From: Microbacterium sp. RU1D
Lineage (GTDB): Bacteria; Actinomycetota; Actinomycetes; Actinomycetales; Microbacteriaceae
NCBI RefSeq assembly: GCF_900156435.1
Contig: NZ_FTPQ01000001.1
Span: 558,001-622,000, forward strand
Length of the DNA: 64,000 nucleotides
Reading direction: 5' to 3'
In this document: positions 15,868 to 26,932 of the stretch, piece after piece
Layout: every line of letters begins with the position of its first letter
How positions within the stretch are numbered: the first letter of the stretch is position 1
Position numbers and translations under genes: made by a program
The notes under the pieces: model-generated
Told to the model about the DNA's origin: nothing
What the model saw: only the letters and a program-made list of their open reading frames with translations
The model's database searches: none

Positions 15868-16590
15868 ATGACCTCCCGCCCCGCCCCCCTGATGCGTCCC
15901 GATGGCACGCCGATCCGCGCGCTCGTCGTCGACGACGAGGCCAATCTGAGCGAACTGCTGCGCATGGCGCTGCAGAACGAGGGGTGGGACACCCGCACCG
16001 CCGCCGACGGGCAGGAGGCGCTGGGCGTCATCCGCGACTTCGACCCCGACCTGCTGGTGCTCGACATCATGATGCCCGGGCTCGACGGCATGGGTCTGCT
16101 CACCCGCATCCGCGCGACCGGGAACGACGCGCCCGTGCTCTTCCTGACGGCGAAGGATGCCGTGGAGGACCGCATCGCCGGCATCTCGGCCGGCGCCGAC
16201 GACTACGTCACGAAGCCCTTCAACCTCGAGGAGGTCGTCGTGCGCCTGCGCGGGATGGCCCGCCGGCACGTCGCCGCCGTCGCCGAGGCCGACCCGCGCC
16301 TGCGCGTGGGCGATCTGACGCTCGACGAGGAGGCGTACGAGGTCGAGCGCGGCGGCATCCCGATCAAACTCACCGCGCGCGAATTCGAGCTGCTGCGCTA
16401 CCTCATGCAGAATCCTCGCCGCGTGCTGAGCAAGGCGCAGATCCTCGACCAGGTGTGGAGCTACGACTTCGGCGGCGACGGCAGCGTCGTGGAGATCTAC
16501 ATCTCGTACTTGCGCAAGAAGATCGACACCCTCGGCGAACCGCTCATCCACACGGTGCGCGGCGTCGGCTACACGATCAAGGCGTCATGA
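15868..16590 (+). CDS. response regulator, OmpR/PhoB family
   Basis: 240 residues from ATG 15868; an in-frame GTG at 15832 would add 12 residues but has no ribosome site, whereas CATGCT (15855-15860) is a plausible -10 box 7 bases before the ATG. The receiver domain contains the acidic pair VDDE (21-24), phospho-acceptor Asp66 in LVLDIMMPG, Thr in FLTAK and Lys116 in YVTKPF. The C-terminal winged helix is the OmpR type (ILDQVWSYDFGGDGSVVEIYISYLRKKID). Its stop overlaps the kinase start (ATGA). It is divergent from the ABC exporter operon, which is the likely target. Confidence 0.95.
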   Translation: MTSRPAPLMRPDGTPIRALVVDDEANLSELLRMALQNEGWDTRTAADGQEALGVIRDFDPDLLVLDIMMPGLDGMGLLTRIRATGNDAPVLFLTAKDAVEDRIAGISAGADDYVTKPFNLEEVVVRLRGMARRHVAAVAEADPRLRVGDLTLDEEAYEVERGGIPIKLTAREFELLRYLMQNPRRVLSKAQILDQVWSYDFGGDGSVVEIYISYLRKKIDTLGEPLIHTVRGVGYTIKAS

Positions 16591-18122
16591 CCGCGTCCGC
16601 CGTGTCGCGGCATCCGTCGTCGCGGCGGCCATCTGATCGGCACCGGACGGGTCGACGGTGGGCGCTGCGCCGCACCCTCGTCGTCGGCACCAGCGTGCTC
16701 GTCGCCCTCGCCTTCGTGATCATGAGCCTCGCGACGATCGTCTCGCTGCGCTCCTTCACCCTCGACCGTCTCGATCAGCAGGTCACTGAGGGCCTGTCGT
16801 TCGCGGCCGGCCGCGGGTCGTTCGAGAACCGCGGCGGATCGCAGCCGCCGCCGAGCCAGGGTCAGGATCAGGGCCAGGACCAGGACCAGGCCCAGGATGC
16901 CGACCGTCCGGCGCCGCGGATCGGCTCGCTGCAGGCGGTGGTCGACGCCGACGGCACCGTGCGGGCCTCCGACTACACGCGCAGCGACGGCACGCAGGTG
17001 CAGCTGACCGCGGAACAGGTGACGTCGCTGCAGCAGGACGTGCCCGCCGACCGCACCCCGGTCTCCATCGACCTCGGCGGTGACCTGGGATCGTTCCGGG
17101 TGGCCGCGGCCGAGGTCGATGGCACGACGGTGTTCGCGGGCAGCTCGGAGGCCGACGTCTCGGCGACCACCACCGCCCTCACGATCATCCTGCTCGCGGT
17201 GAGCGCGGCCACCCTCCTCATCGCCGTCGTCGGGCTCTCGCTCTTCGTGCGCCGGAGCCTGCGGCCGCTCGATCGCGTGGCCGCTGTCGCGCAGCGGGTG
17301 TCGACGCTGTCGCTCGACGCCGGGAGCGTCGAGATCCCCGACCGGGTCGCGCCCGCCGACACCGATCCGGTGACCGAGGTGGGCCGGGTGGGCGCGTCGC
17401 TCAACGGGCTGCTCGGACACGTGCAGTCCTCCCTCGCGGCCCGCCAGCACAGCGAGGATCAGCTCCGCCGCTTCATCGCCGATGCCAGCCACGAGCTGCG
17501 CACGCCCCTGTCGAGCATCCGCGGGTACGCGCAGCTGTCGCTCGGCGAAGACGCGCCGATGACGCCGACACAGGCGCGCTCGTTCGACCGGATCGAGTCG
17601 GAGGCCACGCGCATGGCATCCCTCGTCGACGACCTGCTGCTGCTGGCGCGTCTGGATGCCGGTCAGCCCCTGCGCCGTGAGGAGGTGGAGCTGACGCTCC
17701 TCGCCGTCGACGCCGTGAGCGACGCGCAGGCGGCGGATGCCACGCATGCCTGGCGCCTCGACGTCACCGACGACCTCATCTCGGTGACCGGCGACGAGAA
17801 CCGTCTGCGGCAGGTCGTGGCGAACCTGCTGCGCAACGCGCAGGTGCACACCCCGCCCGGCACGACCGTCACGCTCTCGCTCGCGCGCGACGGCGGGGAC
17901 GCCGTCCTGCGCGTCGCCGACGACGGGCCGGGCATCGACCCGGCGCTCGCCGAGCGACTGTTCGACCGCTTCGCGCGCGGCGACGACTCCCGCAACCGGG
18001 ATGCCGGCAGCACGGGGCTCGGACTGTCGATCGCGCAGGCGATCACCGAGGCCCACGGCGGCAGCATCGCGGTCGAGAGCGTGCCCGGGCGAACGACGTT
18101 CGCGGTGCGCCTGCCGATGTGA
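16587..18122 (+). CDS. sensor histidine kinase
   Basis: 511 residues from ATG 16587, overlapping the regulator by 4 bases. Helix 1 lies around residues 30-55 and helix 2 around 193-218. Between them is an extracellular sensor with a strikingly Gln/Asp-rich low-complexity stretch (SQGQDQGQDQDQAQDAD, about residues 90-108). A HAMP segment follows, then HisKA with His302 in DASHELRTPLSS, and HATPase_c with N box (NLLRNAQVH), G1 (DDGPGID), F and G2 (GLGLSIAQAI) boxes. It senses an envelope signal and phosphorylates the upstream regulator. The proximity to a MacB-like exporter suggests a drug- or peptide-stress module. Confidence 0.95.
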   Translation: MTASAVSRHPSSRRPSDRHRTGRRWALRRTLVVGTSVLVALAFVIMSLATIVSLRSFTLDRLDQQVTEGLSFAAGRGSFENRGGSQPPPSQGQDQGQDQDQAQDADRPAPRIGSLQAVVDADGTVRASDYTRSDGTQVQLTAEQVTSLQQDVPADRTPVSIDLGGDLGSFRVAAAEVDGTTVFAGSSEADVSATTTALTIILLAVSAATLLIAVVGLSLFVRRSLRPLDRVAAVAQRVSTLSLDAGSVEIPDRVAPADTDPVTEVGRVGASLNGLLGHVQSSLAARQHSEDQLRRFIADASHELRTPLSSIRGYAQLSLGEDAPMTPTQARSFDRIESEATRMASLVDDLLLLARLDAGQPLRREEVELTLLAVDAVSDAQAADATHAWRLDVTDDLISVTGDENRLRQVVANLLRNAQVHTPPGTTVTLSLARDGGDAVLRVADDGPGIDPALAERLFDRFARGDDSRNRDAGSTGLGLSIAQAITEAHGGSIAVESVPGRTTFAVRLPM

Positions 18123-18159
18123 CCCGCCGCTCCCGACTCGCGCGTGGTGAGGAGGCGCG

Positions 18160-20097
18160 TCAGCCGATCAGGCTCGGCTGCAGGTCGCGCAGCGTGCGGT
18201 GGTGCGTCATGCGGGTCACGCCGATCGCCGCGAGCAGCACCCCGCCGGCCATCCACGCACCGAGCACCAGCAGGTCGGGCCCGACCCGCGAGACGTCGCC
18301 GCCGTACATGACCTGACGCATGGCATCCACCACGTATCCCATCGGCAGCACGTGATGCAGCGCCGCCAGGGGAGCGGGCAGGGTCTGCCACGGGAACGTC
18401 CCGCCCGCGGTGACGAGCTGCAGCACCATCAGCACGAGGCCGAGGAACTGCCCCACCGAGCCGAGCCACACGTTCAGCGCGAGCACGATCGCCGCGTACG
18501 TCGCCGAGGCGAACAGCAGGATGCCGAGGGCGGCCCACGGGTTCGCGAACGAGAACTGCAGGGCGATGGCGAGCACCGTGAACAGCCCCACCATCTGCAG
18601 GGCGCCGAGGCCGGCCGGCGTGAGCCAGCCCGCGAGGGTGACGCGCACGGGGGAGCGCAGCGCCGTGATGGCGCGCTTGGAGACGGGCTTCACGATGAGG
18701 AAGAGGGCGTAGATGCCGATCCACCCCGCCAGCGCGGCGAAGAAGGGCGCGAGGCCCGCGCCGTAGTTCTGCGCCTTGGTGACGGCGCTCGTGCCGACGG
18801 CGACGGGGTCGCTGATGGCCGCCGCTTGCGCTGCCCGCGTGGCGTCGTCGGAGTCGGGGATCTGCGCGACGCCGGCCGCGAGGCCGTCGCGCAGCTGCGT
18901 CGCGCCGTCGGAGAGCTGACCGATGCCGCTGTCGAGCTGGGCCGCGCCGTCGCGCAGCTGAGCGGATCCGTCGCGCAGCTGCGCGGCCCCGGATGCCGCC
19001 GTGGCGGCGCCGTCGGCGAGGGCGGAGGAGCCGTCAGCGGCGGTCGCGGCGCCCGCGGCCACCGAGGCGCTGCCGTCGGCGACCTGACGTGCGCCGTCGT
19101 CGAGCTGGTTGATCTGGTCGACGGTGCTCTGCACGCGGTCGTTCGCGGCGGTGAGTCGTTCGCCCACCGGATCCAGGCGCGCGAGGATCTCGTCGATGCG
19201 CGCCTGGTCGAGGCCCGCGTCGGCGAGGGCCGTGGCGATGTCGGATCGGGCCTGCGGCAGCTGCGCCGCAGCCTCCCCGGCGATGCTGCCGACCTGTCGC
19301 GCGGCCGCGTCGATGCGGTCGACCCCGTCGGCGACCTGGGCCGCTCCGTCGGCGACGCGCGCCGAGCCGTCGCGCAGCTGCGCGGTGCCGTCGCGGAGCT
19401 GGTTCGCCCCCGACGAGAGCTGGGCCGTTCCGTCGGCGAGTTGCGCGGAGCCGTCGGCGAGGGTGACGGACCCGCTGGCGAGCTGGCCGGAACCGTCCTT
19501 GGCCGTGGCGAGACCGTCGACGAGCTGGGTCGCACCGTTCGTGGCGTCCACGAGCTTCACACGGATCGTGTGCAGGGCGTCGAGCAGGGTGCCCCCGGCC
19601 TCGTCGATCACCTTCTGTGCGACGGAGGTCTGGATCTTCGCCACCGCCTGCGTGCCGATCGTGGAGGCGAGGTAGTTGTTCGCGTCGTTCGTGCGCAGCT
19701 CGATGTCGGCCTGGCGCGGGGAGTCGCTCGAGAGCGAGGCCACGGCATCCGTGAAGTCGGCCGGCAAGGTCACGACGAAGTCGAAGTCGCCCGCCTGCAG
19801 GCCGGCGTCGGCCTGGTCGGATGAGACGCGGTGCCACTCGAAGGTGTCGCTGTCGAGCAGCTGCTCGGCGGCCTCGTCGCCCAGGTTGCGCTGTTCTCCG
19901 TTCACCTCGGCACCCCGGTCGTCGACGACGAGCGCGACGGGCACGCTGGAGAGGTTGCCGTAGGGGTCCTGATTGGCCCAGAGGTAAAGGCCGCCGTAGA
20001 GGATCGGCACGGCGAGCAGGGCGATCAGGGCCAGCACCGACATGCGCGTCGAGGTGAGACGGCGCAGTTCGGCCGTGATCATCTGGGGGATCTTCAT
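18160..20097 (-). CDS. YhgE/Pip family membrane protein (ABC-2-like)
   Basis: 645 residues from ATG 20097. A single N-terminal helix (about 19-37, MSVLALIALLAVPILYGGLY) precedes a ~400-residue external region, and five or six helices occupy residues ~450-630, the classical YhgE/Pip layout related to ABC-2 permeases. Residues ~195-420 consist of dozens of short repeats of the type (L/V)xDGxxQLxDG, predicted to form a long coiled stalk. The family includes phage-receptor and type VII secretion-associated proteins. The start overlaps the preceding gene by 4 bases, placing it last in a TetR - ABC-like - YhgE operon. Confidence 0.92.
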   Translation of the reverse strand: MKIPQMITAELRRLTSTRMSVLALIALLAVPILYGGLYLWANQDPYGNLSSVPVALVVDDRGAEVNGEQRNLGDEAAEQLLDSDTFEWHRVSSDQADAGLQAGDFDFVVTLPADFTDAVASLSSDSPRQADIELRTNDANNYLASTIGTQAVAKIQTSVAQKVIDEAGGTLLDALHTIRVKLVDATNGATQLVDGLATAKDGSGQLASGSVTLADGSAQLADGTAQLSSGANQLRDGTAQLRDGSARVADGAAQVADGVDRIDAAARQVGSIAGEAAAQLPQARSDIATALADAGLDQARIDEILARLDPVGERLTAANDRVQSTVDQINQLDDGARQVADGSASVAAGAATAADGSSALADGAATAASGAAQLRDGSAQLRDGAAQLDSGIGQLSDGATQLRDGLAAGVAQIPDSDDATRAAQAAAISDPVAVGTSAVTKAQNYGAGLAPFFAALAGWIGIYALFLIVKPVSKRAITALRSPVRVTLAGWLTPAGLGALQMVGLFTVLAIALQFSFANPWAALGILLFASATYAAIVLALNVWLGSVGQFLGLVLMVLQLVTAGGTFPWQTLPAPLAALHHVLPMGYVVDAMRQVMYGGDVSRVGPDLLVLGAWMAGGVLLAAIGVTRMTHHRTLRDLQPSLIG

Positions 20098-20702
20098 CGC
20101 GTCGCCTCCTCGGCGTCGTCGAACCGGTCGATCGCGGTGCGCGACGCGCTCCCCGCGATCACGAGCACGGCGTAGCCGCGCTCGGCGAACTCGCGCGCGA
20201 TGCGCCACCAGGCGAGCGGTTCGCCGCCGTGGCGGTCGGGCGCGACGAGCACGAGCCCCTCGACGTCTTTGCGCAGGGCGGCGAGTTCGAGCAGCAGGCG
20301 CACGCGCGCGGCGGGGTCGATGTTTCCCACGGGCATCGACGCGATCGCCTCGAGTCCGATCTGTTCGAGCCAGCGCGCGGCCGCGAACGGCGTCGGCGCG
20401 CGTCCGGCGAACATGAGTTCCTCGGCGACGACGCCGGTCACGGTGACGTTCGGCTCCGGCTCCGACACGACCGGCGCGTCGACGAGGGCCACGCGGCGAC
20501 GGATCGCGCCGCGGTCGGCCCGTCCGTCGATCGTGACGGTGCCCGCGTCGACTTTCATGCGGCCGGATGACACGAGGCCCAGCACCGTGGGACGCTGCTC
20601 GGTCTCGGCGACCGCGAGCGTGGCCGCGCCGGTCTCGAAGGCCGTCGAGGTCTCCGGCAACGCGCTGCGGCCTTTGGCGACGGCATCGACGACGATCTTC
20701 AC
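20094..20702 (-). CDS. degenerate ABC ATPase-like protein
   Basis: 202 residues from GTG 20702, overlapping the tetR stop (GTGA). The layout follows an ABC ATPase: VLGLVSSGRMKVDAGTVTIDG resembles the segment after Walker A, the region around VALVDAPVVSEPEPNVTVTG sits at the Q-loop position, DPAARVRLLLELAAL replaces the LSGGQ helix, and GLVLVAPDRHGGEP replaces Walker B. A true Walker A (GxxGxGKS) and a signature LSGGQ are both absent, so it should not hydrolyse ATP in the usual way. It probably serves as a structural or regulatory partner of the coupled YhgE/Pip protein. A highly divergent ABC ATPase is the best description. Confidence 0.7.
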   Translation of the reverse strand: MKIVVDAVAKGRSALPETSTAFETGAATLAVAETEQRPTVLGLVSSGRMKVDAGTVTIDGRADRGAIRRRVALVDAPVVSEPEPNVTVTGVVAEELMFAGRAPTPFAAARWLEQIGLEAIASMPVGNIDPAARVRLLLELAALRKDVEGLVLVAPDRHGGEPLAWWRIAREFAERGYAVLVIAGSASRTAIDRFDDAEEATR

Positions 20703-21304
20703 TGCGCCTCCAGTTCGGGGTGCTGCGCGAGGATCTCGCGCGCTTCGGTCCACGAGAGTCCGGCCATGCCCAGCACAGCGCACACCGCGATGGCGCGCGC
20801 GGTGGAGGATTCGGCGTCCACGCGGGAGACGACCATGCGGCCCGTCTCCTCCAGCAAGCGCGCCAGCGTCGGGGCGGGGAGGTCGGTGCGCAGCTCTCCC
20901 GCCTCCTGGCCGCGCCGCACGATCGCGTCGATGCGGCGGCGCAGGGGAGCCAATGCGGCCGACGTCTCGGGCAGGTGCGCGTCGTCGAGCGCGAGGGCCG
21001 CCGCGGCCTGCACGTGGGCGGCCTCGCGCCAGAGTTCGGATGCCAGGCGGGCGAGCGCGACGCGGGAGTCGGCGTCATCCACTCCGGCGGCGATGGCGTT
21101 GAAGCGGGCGGCGCCGGCGGCGATGACCTCGCGCACGATGGCGTTGCGATCGTCGAAGTGACCGTAGAGCGCGCGGCGCGAGAGGCCGGCACGGCGGGCG
21201 ATCGTGTCGATCGAGGCGCGGGGGTCGTGTCCGATCGCGGCGGTGGCGGCGTCGAGGATGCCAGCGCGGTTCTCGACGGCGTCGCGGCGGGTGGGGGTGC
21301 TCAC
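20699..21304 (-). CDS. TetR family transcriptional regulator
   Basis: 201 residues. The N-terminal helix-turn-helix is clear (GILDAATAAIG, then SIDTIARRAGLSRRALYGHFDDRNAIV). The ligand domain is unspecific. The start is GTG 21304, 6 bases after TACACT (21311-21316, minus strand), so translation is likely leaderless. The palindrome TGCACAC-AA-GTGTGCA lies directly upstream at 21326-21341, making autoregulation of the three-gene operon likely. YhgE/Pip genes are often preceded by such regulators. Confidence 0.93.
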   Translation of the reverse strand: MSTPTRRDAVENRAGILDAATAAIGHDPRASIDTIARRAGLSRRALYGHFDDRNAIVREVIAAGAARFNAIAAGVDDADSRVALARLASELWREAAHVQAAAALALDDAHLPETSAALAPLRRRIDAIVRRGQEAGELRTDLPAPTLARLLEETGRMVVSRVDAESSTARAIAVCAVLGMAGLSWTEAREILAQHPELEAQ

Positions 21305-21325
21305 AGAGCGAGTGTACGCCTAACG

Positions 21326-21341
21326 TGCACACAAGTGTGCA
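21326..21341. promoter_or_regulatory. TetR operator palindrome
   Basis: TGCACAC (21326-21332), AA, GTGTGCA (21335-21341) is a perfect 7-base inverted repeat. It sits 10 bases upstream of the TetR -10 box (TACACT, 21311-21316), so a bound dimer would block the promoter of the tetR, ABC-like, yhgE operon. Confidence 0.8.
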
Positions 21342-21510
21342 AGTTATTCCTTGGGCGTGAGGTCGAGGGTGGCTGTACCCGTCGAAGCCATGGGGATGCG
21401 CCGGGGTCTGGGCCCGACTGGCTCGGGGACCTGTCACGGGCCTGTGTGCGGGGTCTCGCGAGGTGGTCGGGGGCCGCCGACGTCGCCGGAGCCGACCCGG
21501 ACGCGACAGA

Positions 21511-21536
21511 GCCCGCGACGCCGGTGCGTCGCGGGC
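21511..21536. terminator. terminator hairpin after argG
   Basis: GCCCGCGACGC (21511-21521), loop CGGT, and GCGTCGCGGGC (21526-21536) form a perfect 11-bp stem. It lies 19 bases beyond the argG stop (minus strand). No clear U-tract follows, as is common in high-GC genomes. The remaining space up to tetR (21342-21510) shows nothing I can interpret. Confidence 0.75.
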
Positions 21537-21554
21537 TGTGTCGGGGGTTTCGCG

Positions 21555-23078
<1,524 letters not shown>

Positions 23079-23756
23079 TCAGCCGACCGTGACGTCGGTG
23101 ATCGTGACGGGCGTCGCCGGGCGTCCGTCGGCTGCCCCGCCCTCGGCGCCGGTCGCGGCGATGCCCTGCACGACGGCGAGGCCCTCGGGCGACATCCGGC
23201 CGAAGACGGTGTAGTCCGGCTGCAGCTGCGTGTCCTCGTAGACGAGGAAGAACTGCGACCCGTTGGTGCCGGGGCCGGCGTTGGCCATCGCGACCGTCCC
23301 GGCGGGGTAGGTCTCGCTGCCGTCGAGCTCGTCGGCGAAGCGGTAGCCCGGTCCGCCCCGGCCGGTGCCGGTGGGGTCGCCGCACTGCAGCACGAAGATG
23401 CCCGACGTGGTGAGGCGGTGGCATTCGGTGTTCGAGAAGTACTGCTGCTGCGCGAGCGAGACGAAGCTCTCGACGGTGCACGGGGTGCGCTCGCCAGTGA
23501 GGGTGATCGGGATGTCGCCCGCCGAGGTCTGCAGCACCGCCTCGACCTCGCCGGTCGGCCGGTCGGTCCCCTCCGTGGGCGGGGTGACGTCCACGGCCGG
23601 CTGCCCCGAGGCCGGGTACGCGCACTCGGCGCTGCCGGCGCTCGCCGCCGGGGCGCTCGAGGCGGGGGCGGCGTCGTTCGACATGCCGCCGGAGCAGCCG
23701 GCGAGCAGGAGCAGGGCGGAAGCGGCCAGGGCCGCGGACATCAGTCGCGTACGCAC
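23079..23756 (-). CDS. cyclophilin-type peptidyl-prolyl isomerase lipoprotein
   Basis: 225 residues from GTG 23756. A lipoprotein signal is present (ALLLLAGC, Cys21), followed by a Ser/Ala-rich linker and a cyclophilin domain: [49 protein letters not shown], then [22 protein letters not shown], carry the usual active-site Arg, Gln and Phe region. It should fold exported proteins on the outer face of the membrane. TACCCT (23764-23769, minus strand) is 7 bases from the start, so the transcript is likely leaderless. Confidence 0.94.
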   Translation of the reverse strand: MRTRLMSAALAASALLLLAGCSGGMSNDAAPASSAPAASAGSAECAYPASGQPAVDVTPPTEGTDRPTGEVEAVLQTSAGDIPITLTGERTPCTVESFVSLAQQQYFSNTECHRLTTSGIFVLQCGDPTGTGRGGPGYRFADELDGSETYPAGTVAMANAGPGTNGSQFFLVYEDTQLQPDYTVFGRMSPEGLAVVQGIAATGAEGGAADGRPATPVTITDVTVG

Positions 23757-23775
23757 GCGTTCCAGGGTAGGGCGC

Positions 23776-24774
23776 TCAGGTCTTGCGCAGCGTCACCAGG
23801 GCGAGCGCGGCCTTCTCGAACCAGCTCCCCGCCGAAGGACCCCCGTTGCAGGTGCCGTCGCTCTCGCCCGGGCGCTTGATCCACAGCAGCGCGTCGAGCC
23901 CGCCGCTCCCGCTGACGGCGCGCGGGGTGCTGCCCAGGCCGACGCCGGAGGGGTTGCACCAGTCGCCCGTCCATCCGCGACCGTTGCGCGAGGTGTCGAT
24001 GACGTATCGCGCCTTCCCGCCGACGAGGGAGCGCACGCGCTCGGCGTACTTCTGCTCGGACGCCGTCGGGGAGAAGTTCGAGACGTTCGTGGCGAATCCC
24101 CGGGCGTCGGCGACGCCGGCGTCGCGCAGGCGCTTCGCCATCGTCTCGGCCGGGATCCAGCCGGAGTTGCCGGCGTCGATGTACGAGGCGACGCCCGCCG
24201 CGGCGAGGGTGCGGACGGCGTCGCGGATGAGCCCCGTGCGATCGCCTTGCCCGGCGCAGTCGCCGAGCATCGCGAGCGCGTCGGGCTCGACGATGGCGAC
24301 CGCCCGGGTGCCGCGAAGTGTCTGCGCGATGAGGGCCACCCACTCGCGGTAGCCGGCGGGGTCGAGCCCTCCGCCGGAGTGCAGCCCGCAGTCGCGCGCC
24401 GGAATGGAGTAGAGCACGAACACGGCGGTCTTCTTCTGCTGCGCGGCCGCGCGCGTCTCGGCCTGCAGCACGCGCACGAGCGTGGTGCGGTCGTACCATT
24501 CGCCCAGCCAGACCGCCGTGGGCTGACGCGCGATGACGCCGATCTGCTCGGCGACCTTCGTGCGCCCGGCGGCGGTCGCCGCCTTCTGCGCCTCCGCGGC
24601 GGCCGAGTACGTCGGGAGGGCGGGACCGGATGCCAAGGGGTTCGCCGTCGCGACCTGCGGCACCGTGCGCGGGGTCTCCCCCGATGCGGGGCCGGCGATC
24701 GCGAAGGGGGCGATGAGGGCCACGAGGGAGCCCGCGAGGAGGGCGATCGTGCGGGACGTGCGACGCGGCGGCAT
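23776..24774 (-). CDS. secreted glycoside hydrolase family 6 (cellulase-type)
   Basis: 332 residues from ATG 24774, chosen for the AAGGA 8 bases upstream; ATG 24813 would add 13 residues. A signal peptide ([25 protein letters not shown]) leads the mature protein. The GH6 signatures are all present: [62 protein letters not shown] and [14 protein letters not shown]. The aspartates in ARDCG and EPDAL match the catalytic region of inverting beta-1,4-glucanases. No carbohydrate-binding module is attached. It is probably an endoglucanase or cellobiohydrolase acting on plant or microbial cellulose. Confidence 0.93.
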   Translation of the reverse strand: MPPRRTSRTIALLAGSLVALIAPFAIAGPASGETPRTVPQVATANPLASGPALPTYSAAAEAQKAATAAGRTKVAEQIGVIARQPTAVWLGEWYDRTTLVRVLQAETRAAAQQKKTAVFVLYSIPARDCGLHSGGGLDPAGYREWVALIAQTLRGTRAVAIVEPDALAMLGDCAGQGDRTGLIRDAVRTLAAAGVASYIDAGNSGWIPAETMAKRLRDAGVADARGFATNVSNFSPTASEQKYAERVRSLVGGKARYVIDTSRNGRGWTGDWCNPSGVGLGSTPRAVSGSGGLDALLWIKRPGESDGTCNGGPSAGSWFEKAALALVTLRKT

Positions 24775-24849
24775 CCGGCGGGTCCTTCGTGGGGGGAGCG
24801 GGGGTCGAGTCATTATGCCCGGTGAAGCCGGGAAAGCGTGCTGTCCGGG

Positions 24850-25542
24850 TCAGATTGCGCGCGCGCTGCGCCTGCGGCCGATCGCGACGACGCCGACGGC
24901 GAGCCCGACGATCGCCACCGCGATGATCACGATGTACACGGCGACGCTGGCCCACCCGCCGCCTTCGTTCGGATTGAGGAACGGGTAGGGGTACCAGTAC
25001 GGAGCCCCCGTCGTGGGGTTCGTGATGAGCGGAGCGCGCACCAGCGTGTAGACGATCCACGCGATCGGGAAGATCGCGGCGCCGAGGGCCGCCGTCCACG
25101 GCAGGCGCCGGCGGCCGGATCCGAGCAGCACGTCGAGGAGGAGGAAGAGCGGACCCCAGACGTGCAGGATCTCGTTGGACCAGCCGACGGTCTCGGGCTG
25201 CAGCGGGAGCCCACGCAGCAGCAGGTTGTAGACCACGCCGGTGACGATCATGTAGGTCGACACCCAGGCGAGAGCGGTCGCGAGCGCGGGCGGATCGACC
25301 TCGAGGCTCCGTCGACGGGCGAAGCGTCCGGCGAGCAGGAGCAGCACGACGGATGCCGACACGTTCGACAGGATCGTGAAGAAGCTGAAGAAGTTGGCCA
25401 CGGTCGTCACGACGTCGCGGCCGTTGTCGACGGCCCCCGCGAGGGTTGAGACGAATTGCGCCACGACCGCCGCGATGATCGCCGCGGCCGCGACCGCGCG
25501 GGCGATGTTCCAGCCGGTGGCCCATGCCGTCGTCCTCGTCAT
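24850..25542 (-). CDS. Pr6Pr family integral membrane protein
   Basis: 230 residues with six hydrophobic helices. NFFSFFTILSNVSASVVLLL (helix 2), TYMIVTGVVYNLLLRG (helix 3), EILHVWGPLFLLLDVLL (helix 4), FPIAWIVYTLVR (helix 5) and the GAPYWYPYPFLNP loop are hallmarks of the six-helix Pr6Pr / FAR-17a-like family of unknown function. The start at ATG 25542 lies 6 bases after TAGCCT (25549-25554, minus strand), giving a leaderless message. It is divergent from purA. Confidence 0.88.
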   Translation of the reverse strand: MTRTTAWATGWNIARAVAAAAIIAAVVAQFVSTLAGAVDNGRDVVTTVANFFSFFTILSNVSASVVLLLLAGRFARRRSLEVDPPALATALAWVSTYMIVTGVVYNLLLRGLPLQPETVGWSNEILHVWGPLFLLLDVLLGSGRRRLPWTAALGAAIFPIAWIVYTLVRAPLITNPTTGAPYWYPYPFLNPNEGGGWASVAVYIVIIAVAIVGLAVGVVAIGRRRSARAI

Positions 25543-25645
25543 GGGCTCAGGCTAGTGACGGGACGGCGGCGACGACAGACCGCGGGTCTCGCCTCCCTGC
25601 TCGGTAGGATGGGGTGTACCGCCGGACAACATGCGAGGAGCACTC

Positions 25646-26932
25646 ATGCCCGGAATCGTGATCGTCGGAGTCCAGTGGGGCGACGAGGGCAAGGGCAAGG
25701 CCACCGACCTGCTCGGTGAGCGCACCGACTGGGTGGTGAAGTTCAACGGCGGCAACAACGCCGGCCACACCGTCGTCATCGGCGACGAGAAGTACGCGCT
25801 GCACCTGCTGCCCAGCGGCATCCTGTCTCCGGGCGTCACGCCCGTGATCGGCAACGGCGTCGTCGTCGACCTCGAGGTGCTCTTCAACGAGCTCGAGGCG
25901 CTCAATGCACGCGGCCTCGACACCAGCCGCCTGAAGATCAGCGCCAACGCGCACATCATCACGCAGTACCACCGCACGCTCGACAAGGTCACCGAGCGCT
26001 TCCTCGGCAAGCGCATGATCGGCACGACCGGTCGCGGCATCGGCCCGGCCTACGCCGACAAGATCAACCGCGTCGGCATCCGCGTGCAGGACCTCTTCGA
26101 CGAGAACATCCTGCGCCAGAAGGTCGAGGGGGCGCTCGATCAGAAGAACCACCTGCTGGTGAAGATCTTCAACCGCCGCTCGATCACGGCCGACGAGATC
26201 GTCGACGATCTGCTCGCCTACGCCGAGCGCGTGCGTCCCATGGTCGCCGACACCTCCCTGCTGCTCAACGACGCCCTCGAGGCCGGCGACGTGGTCGTGT
26301 TCGAGGGCGGCCAGGCCACCATGCTCGACGTCGACCACGGCACCTACCCGTTCGTCACCTCGTCGTCGGCCACGGCGGGCGGGGCCTCGACCGGCTCCGG
26401 CGTCGGCCCGAACCGCCTCGACCGCATCGTCGGCATCGTGAAGGCCTACACGACGCGGGTGGGCTCGGGTCCGTTCCCGACCGAGCTGTTCGACGAGAGC
26501 GGCGACTGGCTGCGCTCGCGCGGCTTCGAGTTCGGCACCACGACCGGCCGTCCGCGCCGCGTGGGCTGGTACGACGCGCCCATCACCCGATACGCCACGC
26601 GCATCAACGGCATCACCGACCTCGTGCTGACCAAGCTCGACATCCTCGGGGGCCTCGAGCAGATCCCCGTCTGCGTGGCGTACGACGTCGACGGCGAGCG
26701 GTTCGACGACCTTCCGGTCAACCAGACCGACTTCCACCACGCGAAGCCGATCCTGGAGTACCACCCCGGCTGGAGCGAGGACATCTCCACCGCCCGCACC
26801 TTCGACGACCTGCCGCAGAACGCGCAGGACTACGTGCTCGCGCTCGAGAAGATGAGCGGCACCCGCATCTCGGTCATCGGCGTGGGCCCCGCCCGCGACC
26901 AGGTGATCGTGCGTCACGACCTCATCGACTGA
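25646..26932 (+). CDS. purA: adenylosuccinate synthetase
   Basis: 428 residues. It converts IMP, aspartate and GTP to adenylosuccinate in AMP synthesis. Motifs: QWGDEGKGK near residue 8, [44 protein letters not shown] and [11 protein letters not shown] 25646 is chosen over the in-frame ATG 25631 because CGAGGAG lies immediately before it and the protein then begins MPGIVIVG, as in the family. A -10-like TAGGAT (25605-25610) provides the promoter. The stop overlaps the next gene by one base. Confidence 0.97.
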   Translation: MPGIVIVGVQWGDEGKGKATDLLGERTDWVVKFNGGNNAGHTVVIGDEKYALHLLPSGILSPGVTPVIGNGVVVDLEVLFNELEALNARGLDTSRLKISANAHIITQYHRTLDKVTERFLGKRMIGTTGRGIGPAYADKINRVGIRVQDLFDENILRQKVEGALDQKNHLLVKIFNRRSITADEIVDDLLAYAERVRPMVADTSLLLNDALEAGDVVVFEGGQATMLDVDHGTYPFVTSSSATAGGASTGSGVGPNRLDRIVGIVKAYTTRVGSGPFPTELFDESGDWLRSRGFEFGTTTGRPRRVGWYDAPITRYATRINGITDLVLTKLDILGGLEQIPVCVAYDVDGERFDDLPVNQTDFHHAKPILEYHPGWSEDISTARTFDDLPQNAQDYVLALEKMSGTRISVIGVGPARDQVIVRHDLID

